DNA from: Clostridiaceae bacterium UBA5444
GTDB taxonomy: Bacteria > Bacillota > Clostridia > Clostridiales > Oxobacteraceae
Reading direction: 5' to 3'
DNA: 64,000 nt
NCBI GenBank assembly: GCA_002426575.1
Contig: DIRE01000061.1
Span: 46,521 to 110,520 of the forward strand
In this document: in pieces, positions 27,638-36,874 of the stretch
Position numbering within the stretch: the stretch's first letter is position 1
Layout: each line of letters opens with the position of its first letter
Made by a program: the position numbers and the translations under genes
The notes under the pieces: model-generated
The model's input: only the letters and a program-made list of their open reading frames with translations
What the model was told of the DNA's origin: nothing
The model's database searches: none

Positions 27638-28168
27638 ATGTTCAGAGGTACTACGATTGTGGCCGTAAAGGTTGGGGATAAAGCAGCCATTGCAGGAGAC
27701 GGCCAGGTTACATTTGGTGAAAACACTATTATGAAACATACCGCAAAAAAGGTTAGAAGAATTTATAACGATAAAGTTCTTATAGGTTTTGCGGGTTCTG
27801 TTGCAGATGCTTTAACTCTTTCTGAGAATTTTGAGGAGAAACTTGAGCAGCATAGCGGAAACCTGCAAAGGGCAGCCGTTGAATTAGCTCAAGATTGGAG
27901 ATCCGACAAAGCAATGAAAAAGCTCGAAGCACTTATGATTGCTTTAAATGAAGATAATCTACTTATAATATCTGGAACTGGGGAAGTTATAGAGCCAGAT
28001 GATGGTATAGCTGCCATAGGATCAGGAGGTATGTATGCATTATCTGCAGCAAGAGCCCTTAAAGAGAATACTAATCTAAGCCCTGAAGAGATAGTTTATA
28101 AATCTTTAAAGGTTGCTTCGTCTATATGTATTTATACAAATGATAATATTACGGTTGAAGGATTGTAA
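27638..28168 (+). CDS. hslV: ATP-dependent protease peptidase subunit HslV (ClpQ)
   Basis: HslV is the proteolytic ring of the HslUV protease. The 176-residue protein starts [11 protein letters not shown]; family members mature to an N-terminal nucleophile, here expected to be a Thr of the TT pair. The motifs [13 protein letters not shown] and [18 protein letters not shown] are typical. ATG at 27638 follows GGAGGTGA; the longer frame from 27572 has no ribosome site. hslU follows 12 bases downstream. The xerC/codV gene that lies before clpQ in Bacillus is missing here. Confidence 0.95.
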   Translation: MFRGTTIVAVKVGDKAAIAGDGQVTFGENTIMKHTAKKVRRIYNDKVLIGFAGSVADALTLSENFEEKLEQHSGNLQRAAVELAQDWRSDKAMKKLEALMIALNEDNLLIISGTGEVIEPDDGIAAIGSGGMYALSAARALKENTNLSPEEIVYKSLKVASSICIYTNDNITVEGL

Positions 28169-28180
28169 AGGGGTGGTATA

Positions 28181-29581
28181 ATGGAGAGTTTAACTCCACG
28201 CCAAATAGTAAAAGAGTTAGATAAGTATGTAATAGGTCAAGATGAGGCTAAGAAAAGTGTTGCTGTTGCTCTTCGAAATAGGTATAGAAGAAGCAAAGTA
28301 TCTAAAGAATATCAAGAAGATATATTGCCTAAAAACATCATAATGTCAGGGCCTACAGGAGTTGGGAAGACTGAAATAGCAAGGAGGCTTGCAAAGCTTG
28401 TTAATGCCCCCTTTATTAAAGTTGAGGCAACAAAATTTACTGAAGTTGGATATGTTGGCCGTGATGTTGAATCAATTATAAGAGACCTTGTTGAAGAGTC
28501 TATTAGGCTTGTTAAAGCTGAAAAAGTAAATTATGTAAAAGATCAAGCTAGAGCACTTGCAGAGGAGAGAATAATAGATATTATGGTACCTAAAAAGCAA
28601 AAGAACTATAATATTAAAAATCCATTTGATGTTATTTTCAATTCCCAACAAGAAGAAAATGAAGATGAAACCTATGAAAATGAAGATGAAAAAAATGAGG
28701 TTGAATTAAAAAGAGCAGATGCTAGGGAAAAACTTAGAGACGGATCTATAGAAGATATGTACATCGAAATAGAGGTAGAAGAGAAAAATACATCTACAAT
28801 AGAAATGTTTTCAGGTTCTTACAATGAAGAAATGAATGTTAATATGCAGGATATGTTTGGGGGAATATTCCCAAAGAAAACAAAGGGTAAAAGGGTTACC
28901 ATTGAAACAGCAAGGCGTATTTTTGAAGCTGAAGAAGCACAAAAGCTCATAGATATGGATGATGTTACTGAAGAAGCCATTAAAAGGGCTGAACAAAGCG
29001 GGATAGTTTTTATAGATGAGATAGATAAGATAGCAGGCAGAAGTGCGGGAAGCGGGCCTGATGTGTCAAGAGAAGGAGTACAAAGGGATATACTTCCAAT
29101 CGTAGAAGGCAGCACCGTAATTACAAAGTATGGCCCTGTAAATACTGATCATATACTATTTATTGCAGCAGGAGCATTCCATGTGGCTAAGATAACAGAT
29201 CTTATACCTGAATTACAAGGGAGATTTCCAGTAAAGGTTGAACTTAAGAGTTTAACTAAGGAAGACTTTAAAAAGATACTTACAGAGCCCAAAAATGCTA
29301 TAATAAAACAGTATGTAATGCTTCTTGAGACTGAAGGAATAGAAATAAACTTTACTGATGATGCTATTGATGAAATTGCAAATGCAGCTTTTTTAATAAA
29401 TGAACAGACAGAAAATATTGGCGCAAGAAGGCTGCATACAATACTTGAAAAACTACTTGAAGATATATCATTCAACGCTCCAGAGTCTGATCAAAAGGTA
29501 TACAATATTGATAGACTATATGTACAAGATAAATTATCTTCAACAGTAAAAAATAAAGATTTATCAAAATATATTATATAA
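28181..29581 (+). CDS. hslU: ATP-dependent protease ATPase subunit HslU (ClpY)
   Basis: HslU unfolds substrates and feeds them to HslV. The 466-residue AAA+ protein has [19 protein letters not shown] (Walker A, about residue 55), [17 protein letters not shown], an acidic inserted I domain at about 145-230 ([20 protein letters not shown]), Walker [11 protein letters not shown] and sensor II region [18 protein letters not shown]. The C-terminal end, KDLSKYII, resembles the tail that docks into HslV. Confidence 0.96.
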   Translation: MESLTPRQIVKELDKYVIGQDEAKKSVAVALRNRYRRSKVSKEYQEDILPKNIIMSGPTGVGKTEIARRLAKLVNAPFIKVEATKFTEVGYVGRDVESIIRDLVEESIRLVKAEKVNYVKDQARALAEERIIDIMVPKKQKNYNIKNPFDVIFNSQQEENEDETYENEDEKNEVELKRADAREKLRDGSIEDMYIEIEVEEKNTSTIEMFSGSYNEEMNVNMQDMFGGIFPKKTKGKRVTIETARRIFEAEEAQKLIDMDDVTEEAIKRAEQSGIVFIDEIDKIAGRSAGSGPDVSREGVQRDILPIVEGSTVITKYGPVNTDHILFIAAGAFHVAKITDLIPELQGRFPVKVELKSLTKEDFKKILTEPKNAIIKQYVMLLETEGIEINFTDDAIDEIANAAFLINEQTENIGARRLHTILEKLLEDISFNAPESDQKVYNIDRLYVQDKLSSTVKNKDLSKYII

Positions 29582-29606
29582 AACGTGATAGGAGGAAATT
29601 AGATAT

Positions 29607-30383
29607 ATGAAAACACTTCTTGAAAAGACAAGAATGCTGAATAAAGTGTTACAAAAATCAGGAGCACAATCAGTTTCGTTTCGTGAAATTTGTGTACTAT
29701 TAAGTGACATGTTAAAATGTAATGTTTATGTTGTAAGCAAAAAAGGTGATATACTTGGGTATAATTTTTCAGACGATTTTGAGTGTGAAATTGTAGATGA
29801 AAAGATTATAAAGGAAATGAAATTTCCGGAAAACTATAACAAGGTATTACTTGATATGGATGAAACAAATGCTAATATGTTAACAGATGGAACTTGCGTT
29901 TTTACTAAAGATGATGAATGCAAAATGAAGGATAAGTATTCTACTGTAGTACCCATAAATGGCGGCAGAGAGAGACTTGGAACCATGGTTGTAGCAAGAA
30001 AAGGCAAAGAATTTACAGAGGAAGATTTAGTTATTGCAGAATATGGTGCAACAATTATGGGAATGGAGGTACTTAGAGCAAAAACAGATGAAATAGAGGA
30101 AGAGGAAAGAAAGAAGGCCGTTGTAAAGCTTGCAATAGGAACATTGTCATACTCTGAACTTGAAGCTGTTGAACATATATTTAATGAATTAGATGGTGAT
30201 GAGGGACTTCTTGTAGCAAGTAAGATAGCTGATAAGGTTGGGATTACAAGATCAGTAATAGTAAATGCCTTAAGGAAGTTTGAAAGTGCTGGAGTAATTG
30301 AATCTCGCTCTCTTGGAATGAAGGGAACCCATATAAAGATATTAAATGACCAGCTTTTAAATGAATTGCAAAAGGCAAAATAA
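29607..30383 (+). CDS. codY: Global transcriptional regulator CodY
   Basis: CodY senses branched-chain amino acids and GTP and represses nutrient-limitation genes. The 258-residue protein has the N-terminal GAF domain ([18 protein letters not shown], then [18 protein letters not shown]) and the C-terminal winged helix with the invariant [20 protein letters not shown] recognition helix. The start is ATG after AGGAGG. The hslVU-codY order matches Bacillus clpQY-codY. The terminator hairpin begins inside the stop codon. Confidence 0.97.
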   Translation: MKTLLEKTRMLNKVLQKSGAQSVSFREICVLLSDMLKCNVYVVSKKGDILGYNFSDDFECEIVDEKIIKEMKFPENYNKVLLDMDETNANMLTDGTCVFTKDDECKMKDKYSTVVPINGGRERLGTMVVARKGKEFTEEDLVIAEYGATIMGMEVLRAKTDEIEEEERKKAVVKLAIGTLSYSELEAVEHIFNELDGDEGLLVASKIADKVGITRSVIVNALRKFESAGVIESRSLGMKGTHIKILNDQLLNELQKAK

Positions 30384-30410
30384 TGCTCGCTAAACGAGCA
30401 TTTTAATTTT
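30382..30410 (+). terminator. Hairpin terminator after codY
   Basis: AATGCTCG (30382-30389) pairs with CGAGCATT (30395-30402) around CTAAA, followed by TTAATTTTT. The left arm starts within the codY stop codon. Confidence 0.88.
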
Positions 30411-30436
30411 TGCTTAAATAGTGTATAAAAATAATG

Positions 30437-30465
30437 TTGAAGTTAAAAATAAGTTATGATATACT
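30437..30465 (+). promoter_or_regulatory. Promoter of rpsB
   Basis: TTGAAG (30437-30442), 17 bases, TATACT (30460-30465). It lies between the codY terminator and the structured rpsB leader; the leader would be about 100 bases. Confidence 0.7.
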
Positions 30466-30487
30466 ACTATGGTGAGTAAAATACACA

Positions 30488-30545
30488 CATTTCATAATCT
30501 CTAAAAAGGTGCCTATATAGGTGTTTTAGAGAGATGAGTGAAATG
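30488..30545 (+). ncRNA. Candidate rpsB (S2) leader stem-loop
   Basis: Three nested complementary pairs form one long stem: CATTTCA/TGAAATG (30488-30494, 30539-30545), TCTCTAAAA/TTTTAGAGA (30498-30506, 30524-30532) and a central self-complementary CCTATATAGG (30512-30521). It sits between promoter and ribosome site of rpsB without a T-run, so it is not a terminator. Autogenous control by S2 is a reasonable guess; I have not matched it to a known family. Confidence 0.55.
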
Positions 30546-30574
30546 GAGGAAAAAACCTAGGAGGTGAATTATTA

Positions 30575-31273
30575 ATGAGTGTTATATCAATGAAACAATT
30601 ACTTGAAGCAGGAGTTCATTTTGGACATCAGACAAGAAGATGGAATCCTAAAATGGCTGAATATATCTTCACAGAAAGAAATGGTATATATATCATAGAC
30701 CTTCAAAAGACTGTAAAAAAGGTTGAAGAAGCATATGATTTTATAAGATCCGTTTCTGAAGAAGGTAAAGATGTTCTTTTTGTAGGTACTAAAAAGCAGG
30801 CTCAAGAGTCTATACAAGAAGAAGCTATTAGGTGTAACATGTATTATGTAAATCAAAGATGGCTTGGTGGTATGCTTACTAACTTTAATACCATAAAGAC
30901 AAGAATAGCAAGATTAAACGAGCTTGAAAAGATGGAAGAGGAAGGAACATTTGACTTGCTTCCTAAGAAAGAAGTTATCAAGCTAAAGGCTGAGCAAGAA
31001 AAGCTCCAAAAGAATCTTGGCGGAATTAAAGAGATGAAAGGTATTCCAGGAGCACTTTTCGTTGTTGATCCAAGAAAAGAAAGAACTGCTATACTAGAAG
31101 CTAAGATACTTGGGATTCCCGTTGTAGCTATTGTTGACACAAACTGTGATCCAGAAGAAGTTGACTATGTTATACCAGGGAATGATGATGCTATAAGAGC
31201 GGTTAAGCTTATAACATCAAAAATGGCGGACGCTGTACTTGAAGGACGCCAGGGAGAGCAGATGGCAGAGTAA
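30575..31273 (+). CDS. rpsB: 30S ribosomal protein S2
   Basis: The 232-residue protein has [20 protein letters not shown], the [12 protein letters not shown] motif and [19 protein letters not shown] typical of S2. ATG follows AGGAGGTGA. It has its own promoter and leader and a terminator separates it from tsf, although the two genes are conserved neighbours. Confidence 0.97.
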   Translation: MSVISMKQLLEAGVHFGHQTRRWNPKMAEYIFTERNGIYIIDLQKTVKKVEEAYDFIRSVSEEGKDVLFVGTKKQAQESIQEEAIRCNMYYVNQRWLGGMLTNFNTIKTRIARLNELEKMEEEGTFDLLPKKEVIKLKAEQEKLQKNLGGIKEMKGIPGALFVVDPRKERTAILEAKILGIPVVAIVDTNCDPEEVDYVIPGNDDAIRAVKLITSKMADAVLEGRQGEQMAE

Positions 31274-31277
31274 ATAC

Positions 31278-31334
31278 AAAGTAAGGGTTAAACGAGGATA
31301 AAGGGGTTTCCCTTGCTTCGGCCCTTACTTTTTT
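31278..31334 (+). terminator. Terminator or attenuator between rpsB and tsf
   Basis: AAAGTAAGGG (31278-31287) pairs with CCCTTACTTT (31322-31331), followed by TTTT. The 34-base loop contains a smaller AAGGGG/CCCTT hairpin. It probably sets the S2 to EF-Ts ratio. Confidence 0.78.
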
Positions 31335-31398
31335 ATACTGAATAAAAATATATGGTTTATAAAAACTCTAAAAACATTAATTGAAGGAGGATAAATAC

Positions 31399-32319
31399 AT
31401 GACTATAAGTGCAGGAATGGTTAAAGAACTCAGGGAAATGACTGGCGCTGGTATGATGAACTGCAAGAAAGCATTGACAGCTGCAGATGGTGACATGGAA
31501 AAAGCTGTAGAGATATTAAGGGAAAAAGGACTTTCAGCAGCAGCTAAAAAGGCTAGCAGAGTTGCATCTGAAGGCATAGTAGAGACATATATATCTGAAG
31601 ATGGAAAATCTGGTGCCATAGCAGAAATAAATTGTGAAACAGATTTTGTAAGCAAGAATAATGATTATATTCTTTTTACAAAAAATATTGCAAAGCAGGC
31701 TGCTTTATCTAAGGCAATAAATGTTGACGAATTATTAGACGAAAAGTATATTGCAGGAGATGGAACGGTTAGAGATGCTTTAACAGCTCTTATTGCAAAA
31801 ATAGGAGAAAATATGAATGTAAGAAGATTTGAAAGATTTACAAAAGATGGAGAAGGTATACTTAAAGATTACATACATGGTGATGGAAGAATTGGCGTTA
31901 TGGTGTACCTAAAATCTGATAAAGAAGTAGAACTTGATGAATTAGCAAAGGATATTGCTATGCAGGTTGCAGCTGTAAATCCTCTTTACAATACAAGGGA
32001 GGATGTACCAGGGGATGTTATTGAGAAAGAAAAAGAGATAAATAAGACTCAAGCAATTAATGAGGGAAAACCAGAAAACATTGCAGAAAAGATGGTTAAA
32101 GGCAGAATAGAAAAGTACTACAAAGAAGTATGCTTAAATGAGCAGGTTTGGATAAAAGATGGAGATTATACAATCAAAAAGCTTTTACAAGAGAAATCAA
32201 AAGAAACTGGAGCAAAAATAAAAATCGAGAAGTTTGTAAGATTTGAAAAAGGCGAAGGCATAGAAAAGAAAACTGAAGATTTTGCAGCAGAGGTTCAAGC
32301 CCAAATGAAACAAGCTTGA
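31399..32319 (+). CDS. tsf: Translation elongation factor Ts
   Basis: EF-Ts recycles EF-Tu by nucleotide exchange. The 306-residue protein starts [26 protein letters not shown], then [11 protein letters not shown], the TDFV core that contacts EF-Tu, and ends with the coiled-coil and C-terminal module. ATG at 31399 follows AAGGAGG; the longer frame from TTG 31381 overlaps this site and is rejected. Confidence 0.97.
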   Translation: MTISAGMVKELREMTGAGMMNCKKALTAADGDMEKAVEILREKGLSAAAKKASRVASEGIVETYISEDGKSGAIAEINCETDFVSKNNDYILFTKNIAKQAALSKAINVDELLDEKYIAGDGTVRDALTALIAKIGENMNVRRFERFTKDGEGILKDYIHGDGRIGVMVYLKSDKEVELDELAKDIAMQVAAVNPLYNTREDVPGDVIEKEKEINKTQAINEGKPENIAEKMVKGRIEKYYKEVCLNEQVWIKDGDYTIKKLLQEKSKETGAKIKIEKFVRFEKGEGIEKKTEDFAAEVQAQMKQA

Positions 32320-32369
32320 TAGCAAACTCCTCGCAATGTATTGATGGAATTAGGAAATTTACTCAATTA

Positions 32370-32400
32370 AAAGAGGACACAAATGTGTTCTCTTTTTTTA
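32370..32400 (+). terminator. Hairpin terminator after tsf
   Basis: AAGAGGACAC pairs with GTGTTCTCTT around AAAT, followed by TTTTT. Confidence 0.88.
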
Positions 32401-32428
32401 AAAACAAGCCGCCCTAACATTAGGTCGT

Positions 32429-32697
32429 GTTTTAGTATGAGTATAGTGTTGATGTCAGAATGTGTTAAATTTACTTTTGCAGCGACTTAAAACAGTACTG
32501 ATGTCAGGGTATGTTGATTTACTGTAGCAGTGATTGAGACAGTACTGCTGTCAGGATATATTGAATTTACTTTTTGCAGCGACTTAAATGCCCACTTTTA
32601 TCAACTTTACTTACTTTGGAAAAAGTGGGCATTTCGGAGCAGCAAAAAGTCAATTCAACATATCCGATTTGAAAGCCAACAGTTACTTAAAACATTA
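32429..32697. repeat. Tandem and inverted repeat element between tsf and pyrH
   Basis: The 399-base gap between tsf and pyrH has no gene but is full of repeats. Three related units of about 47-65 bases stand in tandem: 32429-32493, 32494-32540 and 32541-32588, each with a GTCAG-like block, a (G)ATATGTTGAATTTAC-like block and a TTGCAGCGACTTAAA-like block. From 32621 to 32665 an inverted copy follows: 32554-32599 and 32621-32665 form a long imperfect hairpin, tipped by GCCCACTTTT/AAAAGTGGGC. The reverse complement of 32638-32697 closely matches 58631-58690. A promoter-like TTGAGA-17-TATATT lies within it (32534-32562) and could serve pyrH. Confidence 0.8.
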
Positions 32698-32718
32698 AAA
32701 TATGGAGGTGTCGGGATA

Positions 32719-33426
32719 ATGGTTAAGTATAGAAGGATAATGCTTAAGTTAAGCGGAGAAGCCCTTGCGGGAGATAAAGGACAAGGTATTGATTTTGATA
32801 CTGTAAATATAATAGCAGAACAGATTAAAAAGGTTGTAGAAATGGGTGTTGGAGTTGGAATTGTTGTAGGAGCAGGAAATATCTGGCGTGGAAGAAGTGG
32901 TGCAGGTATGGATAGGACTACGGCAGATTATATGGGAATGCTTGCCACTGTTATAAATGCATTAGCATTGCAGGATTCTCTTGAAAATATGGGCGTTGAT
33001 ACTAGAGTTCAAACGGCTATTGAGATGAGAGAAGTTGCAGAACCTTTTATAAGAAGAAGGGCTATGCGTCATCTTGAAAAAGCTAGGGTTGTTATTTTTG
33101 GTGCAGGAACTGGAAACCCATACTTTTCGACAGATACCACTGCAGCTTTAAGGGCTGCTGAAATTGAAGCAGATGTTATACTTCTTGCAAAAAATGTTGA
33201 CGGAGTATATGATTCTGACCCGAAAAAAAATACAAATGCTAAAAAGTATGATAAACTAAGTTATATGGAAGTACTTGATAATGGGCTTGGGGTAATGGAT
33301 TCTACGGCAACATCCCTTTGTATGGATAATAATATACCTATAATTGTATTTGGACTTAACAATCCTGACAATATTATTAAAGTACTTAATGGAGAAAAGA
33401 TTGGTACCTATGTTGGTAACAATTAA
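32719..33426 (+). CDS. pyrH: Uridylate kinase PyrH
   Basis: PyrH phosphorylates UMP to UDP and is allosterically controlled. The 235-residue amino-acid-kinase-fold protein has [46 protein letters not shown] and [18 protein letters not shown] at 32719 follows GGAGGTG. An upstream in-frame extension to 32530 is translated repeat DNA and not part of the protein. frr follows 39 bases later, a conserved pair. Confidence 0.97.
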   Translation: MVKYRRIMLKLSGEALAGDKGQGIDFDTVNIIAEQIKKVVEMGVGVGIVVGAGNIWRGRSGAGMDRTTADYMGMLATVINALALQDSLENMGVDTRVQTAIEMREVAEPFIRRRAMRHLEKARVVIFGAGTGNPYFSTDTTAALRAAEIEADVILLAKNVDGVYDSDPKKNTNAKKYDKLSYMEVLDNGLGVMDSTATSLCMDNNIPIIVFGLNNPDNIIKVLNGEKIGTYVGNN

Positions 33427-33465
33427 ATACATTACAAATTAATTTTTTATGGAGGAGGAAAACAA

Positions 33466-34023
33466 ATGGTTAGCGAAGTTCAAAAATCATCAGAAGAGAA
33501 AATGAGTAAAACTGTATCTCTTCTCAAAAAGGAATTATCTTCTTTAAAAGCTGGAAGAGCAAACCCCTCAATACTCGATAAGATAGTTATTGATTATTAT
33601 GGAACACCGACCCCCATTAATCAGCTTGCTAATATTTCTGCACCAGAGCCAAGACTGCTTACAATTCAGCCTTGGGATTCAAAGACACTTAAGAACATAG
33701 AAAAAGAAATATTAAAATCGGATCTTGGACTAAACCCTACAAATGATGGTAAAATGATAAGACTTAGCATACCTGAACTTACAGAGGAAACAAGAAAGAA
33801 TATTGTTAAGACTATTAAAAAGCAAGGTGAAGAAGCAAAAATTGCTGTAAGATCTGTAAGAAGAGAAGCAAACGATAAAATAAAAGCTTTAAAAAAGGAT
33901 GGAGATTTAGCAGAAGACCAAGCTAAAAAAGAGGAAGAAGATATGCAAAAACTTACAGATAAATTCATAGAAGATATAGATAAAGTGGTAGCAAACAAAG
34001 AAAAAGAAGTAATGGAGATATAA
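33466..34023 (+). CDS. frr: Ribosome recycling factor
   Basis: RRF splits post-termination ribosomes with EF-G. The 185-residue protein has the full family pattern: LKKELSSLKAGRANPSILD, YYGTPTPINQLANISAPEPR, IQPWDSKTLKNIEKEI and LTEETRKNIVKTIKKQGEEAK. ATG follows GGAGGAGG. The small next gene starts one base after the stop. Confidence 0.97.
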   Translation: MVSEVQKSSEEKMSKTVSLLKKELSSLKAGRANPSILDKIVIDYYGTPTPINQLANISAPEPRLLTIQPWDSKTLKNIEKEILKSDLGLNPTNDGKMIRLSIPELTEETRKNIVKTIKKQGEEAKIAVRSVRREANDKIKALKKDGDLAEDQAKKEEEDMQKLTDKFIEDIDKVVANKEKEVMEI

Positions 34024-34024
34024 A

Positions 34025-34216
34025 ATGATTCCTGATATAATAGGTTACAACATTAATGATGGTTTATATATGCTAAAACAAAATGGCTTTAGCCTAGATG
34101 ATATAGTTCTACACGAATACATGTCGCCCAAAATGGATATAATAGGAAATGATTTAAGAATATTAAAGGCAGAACAAATCAATAGCAAAATAATATTAAC
34201 CATAAGTTACTTTTAA
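34025..34216 (+). CDS. Small PASTA-like protein, unknown function
   Basis: A 63-residue ORF starting one base after the frr stop, with GGAG 7 bases before ATG. The sequence begins IPDIIGYNINDGLYMLKQNG and ends ILKAEQINSKIILTISYF. This resembles a single PASTA module (P-D-x-I-G, a helix, then R/V-x-x-Q-x...-I-x-L-x-I). No signal peptide or membrane segment is seen, so it would be cytoplasmic, unlike PASTA domains of penicillin-binding proteins and kinases. Tight coupling suggests it is real; the PASTA link is by eye. Confidence 0.6.
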   Translation: MIPDIIGYNINDGLYMLKQNGFSLDDIVLHEYMSPKMDIIGNDLRILKAEQINSKIILTISYF

Positions 34217-34240
34217 CCCCTCTCTTATGAGGGGCTTTTT
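34215..34240 (+). terminator. Hairpin terminator before uppS
   Basis: CCCCTC (34217-34222) pairs with GAGGGG (34229-34234) around TCTTAT, followed by CTTTTT. It ends about 20 bases before the uppS start and may be only partly effective. Confidence 0.75.
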
Positions 34241-34259
34241 ATGAAGTGGGAGTGGAGCC

Positions 34260-35024
34260 ATGGGTATCTTTACAAGAAAAAATAAAAAAGATGATGATTT
34301 ATTAAGCAAAATAAATATGAAAAAAATACCGAAACATATAGCTATAATAATGGATGGAAACGGGAGATGGGCTAAGAAAAGAAATCTCCCCCGTACTCTA
34401 GGTCATGCAGCAGGAGTAGAAGCCTTGCGTGATATTGTAAAAGCATCATCTCAAATAGGGGTAAAGGTTTTAACTCTTTATGCATTTTCTACTGAGAATT
34501 GGAAGAGGCCTAAAAATGAAGTAAATGCACTGATGAATTTGTTAGTTGAATACTTAAAAAAAGAAGTAGATGAATTACACCAAGAGAATGTTAAAATAAT
34601 AACTATTGGAGATATAACAAAATTACAGCTAAAATGTCAAAACGAGCTAAATAAAGCTTGTGAAAAGACGAAAAATAACTCAGGCTTAATACTTAATCTT
34701 GCACTGAACTATGGTGGCAGATCAGAAATAGTGGAAATGGTAAAAACCATTTCTGAGGGAGTAAAGATAGGCAAGATAGAATTAGATGAAATAGATGAAA
34801 ATATGGTGTCTAACAATTTATACACTAAGGGGTTACCAGATCCTGATTTAATAATTAGACCAAGTGGTGAACTTAGAATAAGTAACTTCCTATTATGGCA
34901 GTGTGCTTACTCAGAGTTTTGGTTTTCAGATATTTATTGGCCAGATTTTAAAAAGAATAATCTTTATAAAGCCATAATTGATTATCAGGGCAGAGATAGA
35001 AGGTTTGGTGGTATAAGAAAATAA
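34260..35024 (+). CDS. uppS: Isoprenyl transferase, undecaprenyl diphosphate synthase
   Basis: It makes the C55 lipid carrier for cell wall synthesis by cis-prenyl condensation. The 254-residue protein has IAIIMDGNGRWAKKRNLPRTLGHAAG with the catalytic Asp, TLYAFSTENWKRP, and the C-terminal DLIIRPSGELRISNFLLWQCAYSE. An additional charged N-terminal segment of about 25 residues precedes the core. It is followed by cdsA, the standard Firmicutes order. Confidence 0.96.
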   Translation: MGIFTRKNKKDDDLLSKINMKKIPKHIAIIMDGNGRWAKKRNLPRTLGHAAGVEALRDIVKASSQIGVKVLTLYAFSTENWKRPKNEVNALMNLLVEYLKKEVDELHQENVKIITIGDITKLQLKCQNELNKACEKTKNNSGLILNLALNYGGRSEIVEMVKTISEGVKIGKIELDEIDENMVSNNLYTKGLPDPDLIIRPSGELRISNFLLWQCAYSEFWFSDIYWPDFKKNNLYKAIIDYQGRDRRFGGIRK

Positions 35025-35039
35025 AAGGGAGTGTTTTAT

Positions 35040-35843
35040 ATGACTAAAAGGGTTATTAGCGCATTAGTTGCATTACCATTATTGTTTTTGGCTGTATTAA
35101 TAAATAAGGATATATTTTTTGTGTCTTTAGTGTTTCTTACTTTAGTGGGACTGCATGAATATTTTGCGGCCGTTGATAATAGTGGCTATAAGACAATTAA
35201 AGTATTAGGCTTTTCTTTTGGACTTGCCCTTCTTTTATTAGTATTTTTAAATGGTAATTTGAACTTTTTTGCCCTTTTTATTACTATAGCCCTAATTTCA
35301 TTATATATAACAATGGTATTTAACAAAAAATATAACCTTTTTGGAGTAGCAGCAACCATTGTAGGAATAATATATATACCTTTATTTTTTTCTTATCTTT
35401 ATCTTATTAGGGCAATACCAGATAAAGGAGTATACCTTATATGGTTTGTCTTTATTTTAGCATTTTTTACTGATACATTTGCTTATTTTACGGGTATTGC
35501 TTTTGGTAAAACAAAACTCTGTCCCACGGTAAGCCCTAAAAAGACTGTGGAAGGATCAATAGGAGGAATAATTGGTGCCACTGTAGGAACAATTGTGTAT
35601 GGGCTTATATTAAATAAAATTGGGATTATTGATATATCGCTTATTAGACTATTATTACTAGGAATTATAGGCAGTGTTATATCTCAATTTGGCGATTTAT
35701 CAGCTTCATCTATAAAAAGGTTTGTAAATATAAAAGATTATGGCAAAATAATGCCAGGACATGGAGGAGTACTTGATAGGTTTGATAGCATAATTTTTGT
35801 AGCACCTTTAATATACTATTATATATTATATATTTTATTATAG
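35040..35843 (+). CDS. cdsA: Phosphatidate cytidylyltransferase CdsA
   Basis: CdsA makes CDP-diacylglycerol for phospholipid synthesis. The 267-residue protein is highly hydrophobic, with about eight membrane segments. It carries the family signature near the C-terminus: SPKKTVEGSIGG (about 163-174), then SQFGDLSASSIKRF and MPGHGGVLDRFDS. ATG at 35040 is preferred over GTG at 35031 because AAAGGGA lies at proper spacing. Confidence 0.95.
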   Translation: MTKRVISALVALPLLFLAVLINKDIFFVSLVFLTLVGLHEYFAAVDNSGYKTIKVLGFSFGLALLLLVFLNGNLNFFALFITIALISLYITMVFNKKYNLFGVAATIVGIIYIPLFFSYLYLIRAIPDKGVYLIWFVFILAFFTDTFAYFTGIAFGKTKLCPTVSPKKTVEGSIGGIIGATVGTIVYGLILNKIGIIDISLIRLLLLGIIGSVISQFGDLSASSIKRFVNIKDYGKIMPGHGGVLDRFDSIIFVAPLIYYYILYILL

Positions 35844-35851
35844 GTGGTTGC

Positions 35852-36868
35852 ATGGTATACAGAAAGGCTATTATTAAAACCATTATAGCAAGTATTACCA
35901 TATATGTTGTTTTAAAAATATCATGTAATTATCTATCTCCTTTTTTGCTAGCTATATTAATAAGCATTATTATTGAACCAGTAATAAAGATATTTATGGA
36001 TAAACTATGTATAGGCAGGAAGTTATCCATAATAATTGCTTTATTACTTTTTTGTTTTATTTTATTTATAATATTATATTATGCTATAAAATACATATAT
36101 AAAGAAACACTTACACTAGTAAAAAATGCGCCTTATTTCTATGGTATCATTGATACTGCAATTAAAAAGATATCAACGTTTTTAAAAAACAATTTTAATG
36201 TATCAATAGATTATATTGATATGTCTTCATTTAATATAGAAAAAATAATAATGAAGGCTTTAAGCTTTATATATAGTTTTAGAGGTAGGATTGCAGATAT
36301 TATATATTCAATCCCTGAGATTAGTATATTTATAACATTTAGCTTCTTTGCAGCTTTTTTTATTAGTAGAGACAAAAATATTATTATTAATATAATTAAC
36401 AAATACATGCCTTATACATTTGTTAATATTGCAGATAATTTATATAAATCCATAATAAAAGTCATAAAGACTCAATGCGTATTAATTTCAATAAGCACTG
36501 CCATGTCTATAATAGGATTTATGATACTTGGGGTGGAGTATGCTTTTTCTATAGGCCTAATATGCGGTGCTCTTGACATATTGCCTCTTATAGGGCCTGG
36601 GATGGTATTTATACCTTGGAGTTTTTATAATATTATTATGGGTAAACGTTATTTTGGGGTAGCATTATTATGCCTTTATATTATAATTGTAGTTATTAGA
36701 CAAATTCTTGAGACAAAATTTATAAGCGGCAGGCTTGAGATACATCCGCTATTTACTCTGTTGTCTATATATATAGGAATTGAGTTTTTTGGTGTATTAG
36801 GAGCCTTAATAGGCCCTATTATGGTGATGATTATCAAACAAATATATTTAATTTATGTTAGGAGCTAA
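35852..36868 (+). CDS. AI-2E family membrane protein, YtvI-like
   Basis: A 338-residue protein with six to eight hydrophobic segments and the AI-2E/UPF0118 pattern: an N-terminal LSPFLLAILISIIIEPVI, a middle soluble part, then VIKTQCVLISISTAMSIIGF, CGALDILPLIGPGMVFIPW and IEFFGVLGALIGPIMVMI at the end. Family members include the sporulation protein YtvI and various exporters; the substrate here cannot be told. It begins 8 bases after cdsA and ends 6 bases before dxr, an insertion in the usual cdsA-dxr pair. Confidence 0.8.
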   Translation: MVYRKAIIKTIIASITIYVVLKISCNYLSPFLLAILISIIIEPVIKIFMDKLCIGRKLSIIIALLLFCFILFIILYYAIKYIYKETLTLVKNAPYFYGIIDTAIKKISTFLKNNFNVSIDYIDMSSFNIEKIIMKALSFIYSFRGRIADIIYSIPEISIFITFSFFAAFFISRDKNIIINIINKYMPYTFVNIADNLYKSIIKVIKTQCVLISISTAMSIIGFMILGVEYAFSIGLICGALDILPLIGPGMVFIPWSFYNIIMGKRYFGVALLCLYIIIVVIRQILETKFISGRLEIHPLFTLLSIYIGIEFFGVLGALIGPIMVMIIKQIYLIYVRS

Positions 36869-36874
36869 ACTTTT

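Noticed and set aside
32429..32588. Possible CRISPR array in the tsf-pyrH gap
   Set aside because: The units are imperfect whole repeats without unique spacers, and no cas gene is nearby.
32530..32718. N-terminal extension of pyrH by 63 residues
   Set aside because: It is translated repeat DNA, and the family start with a GGAGGTG site is at 32719.
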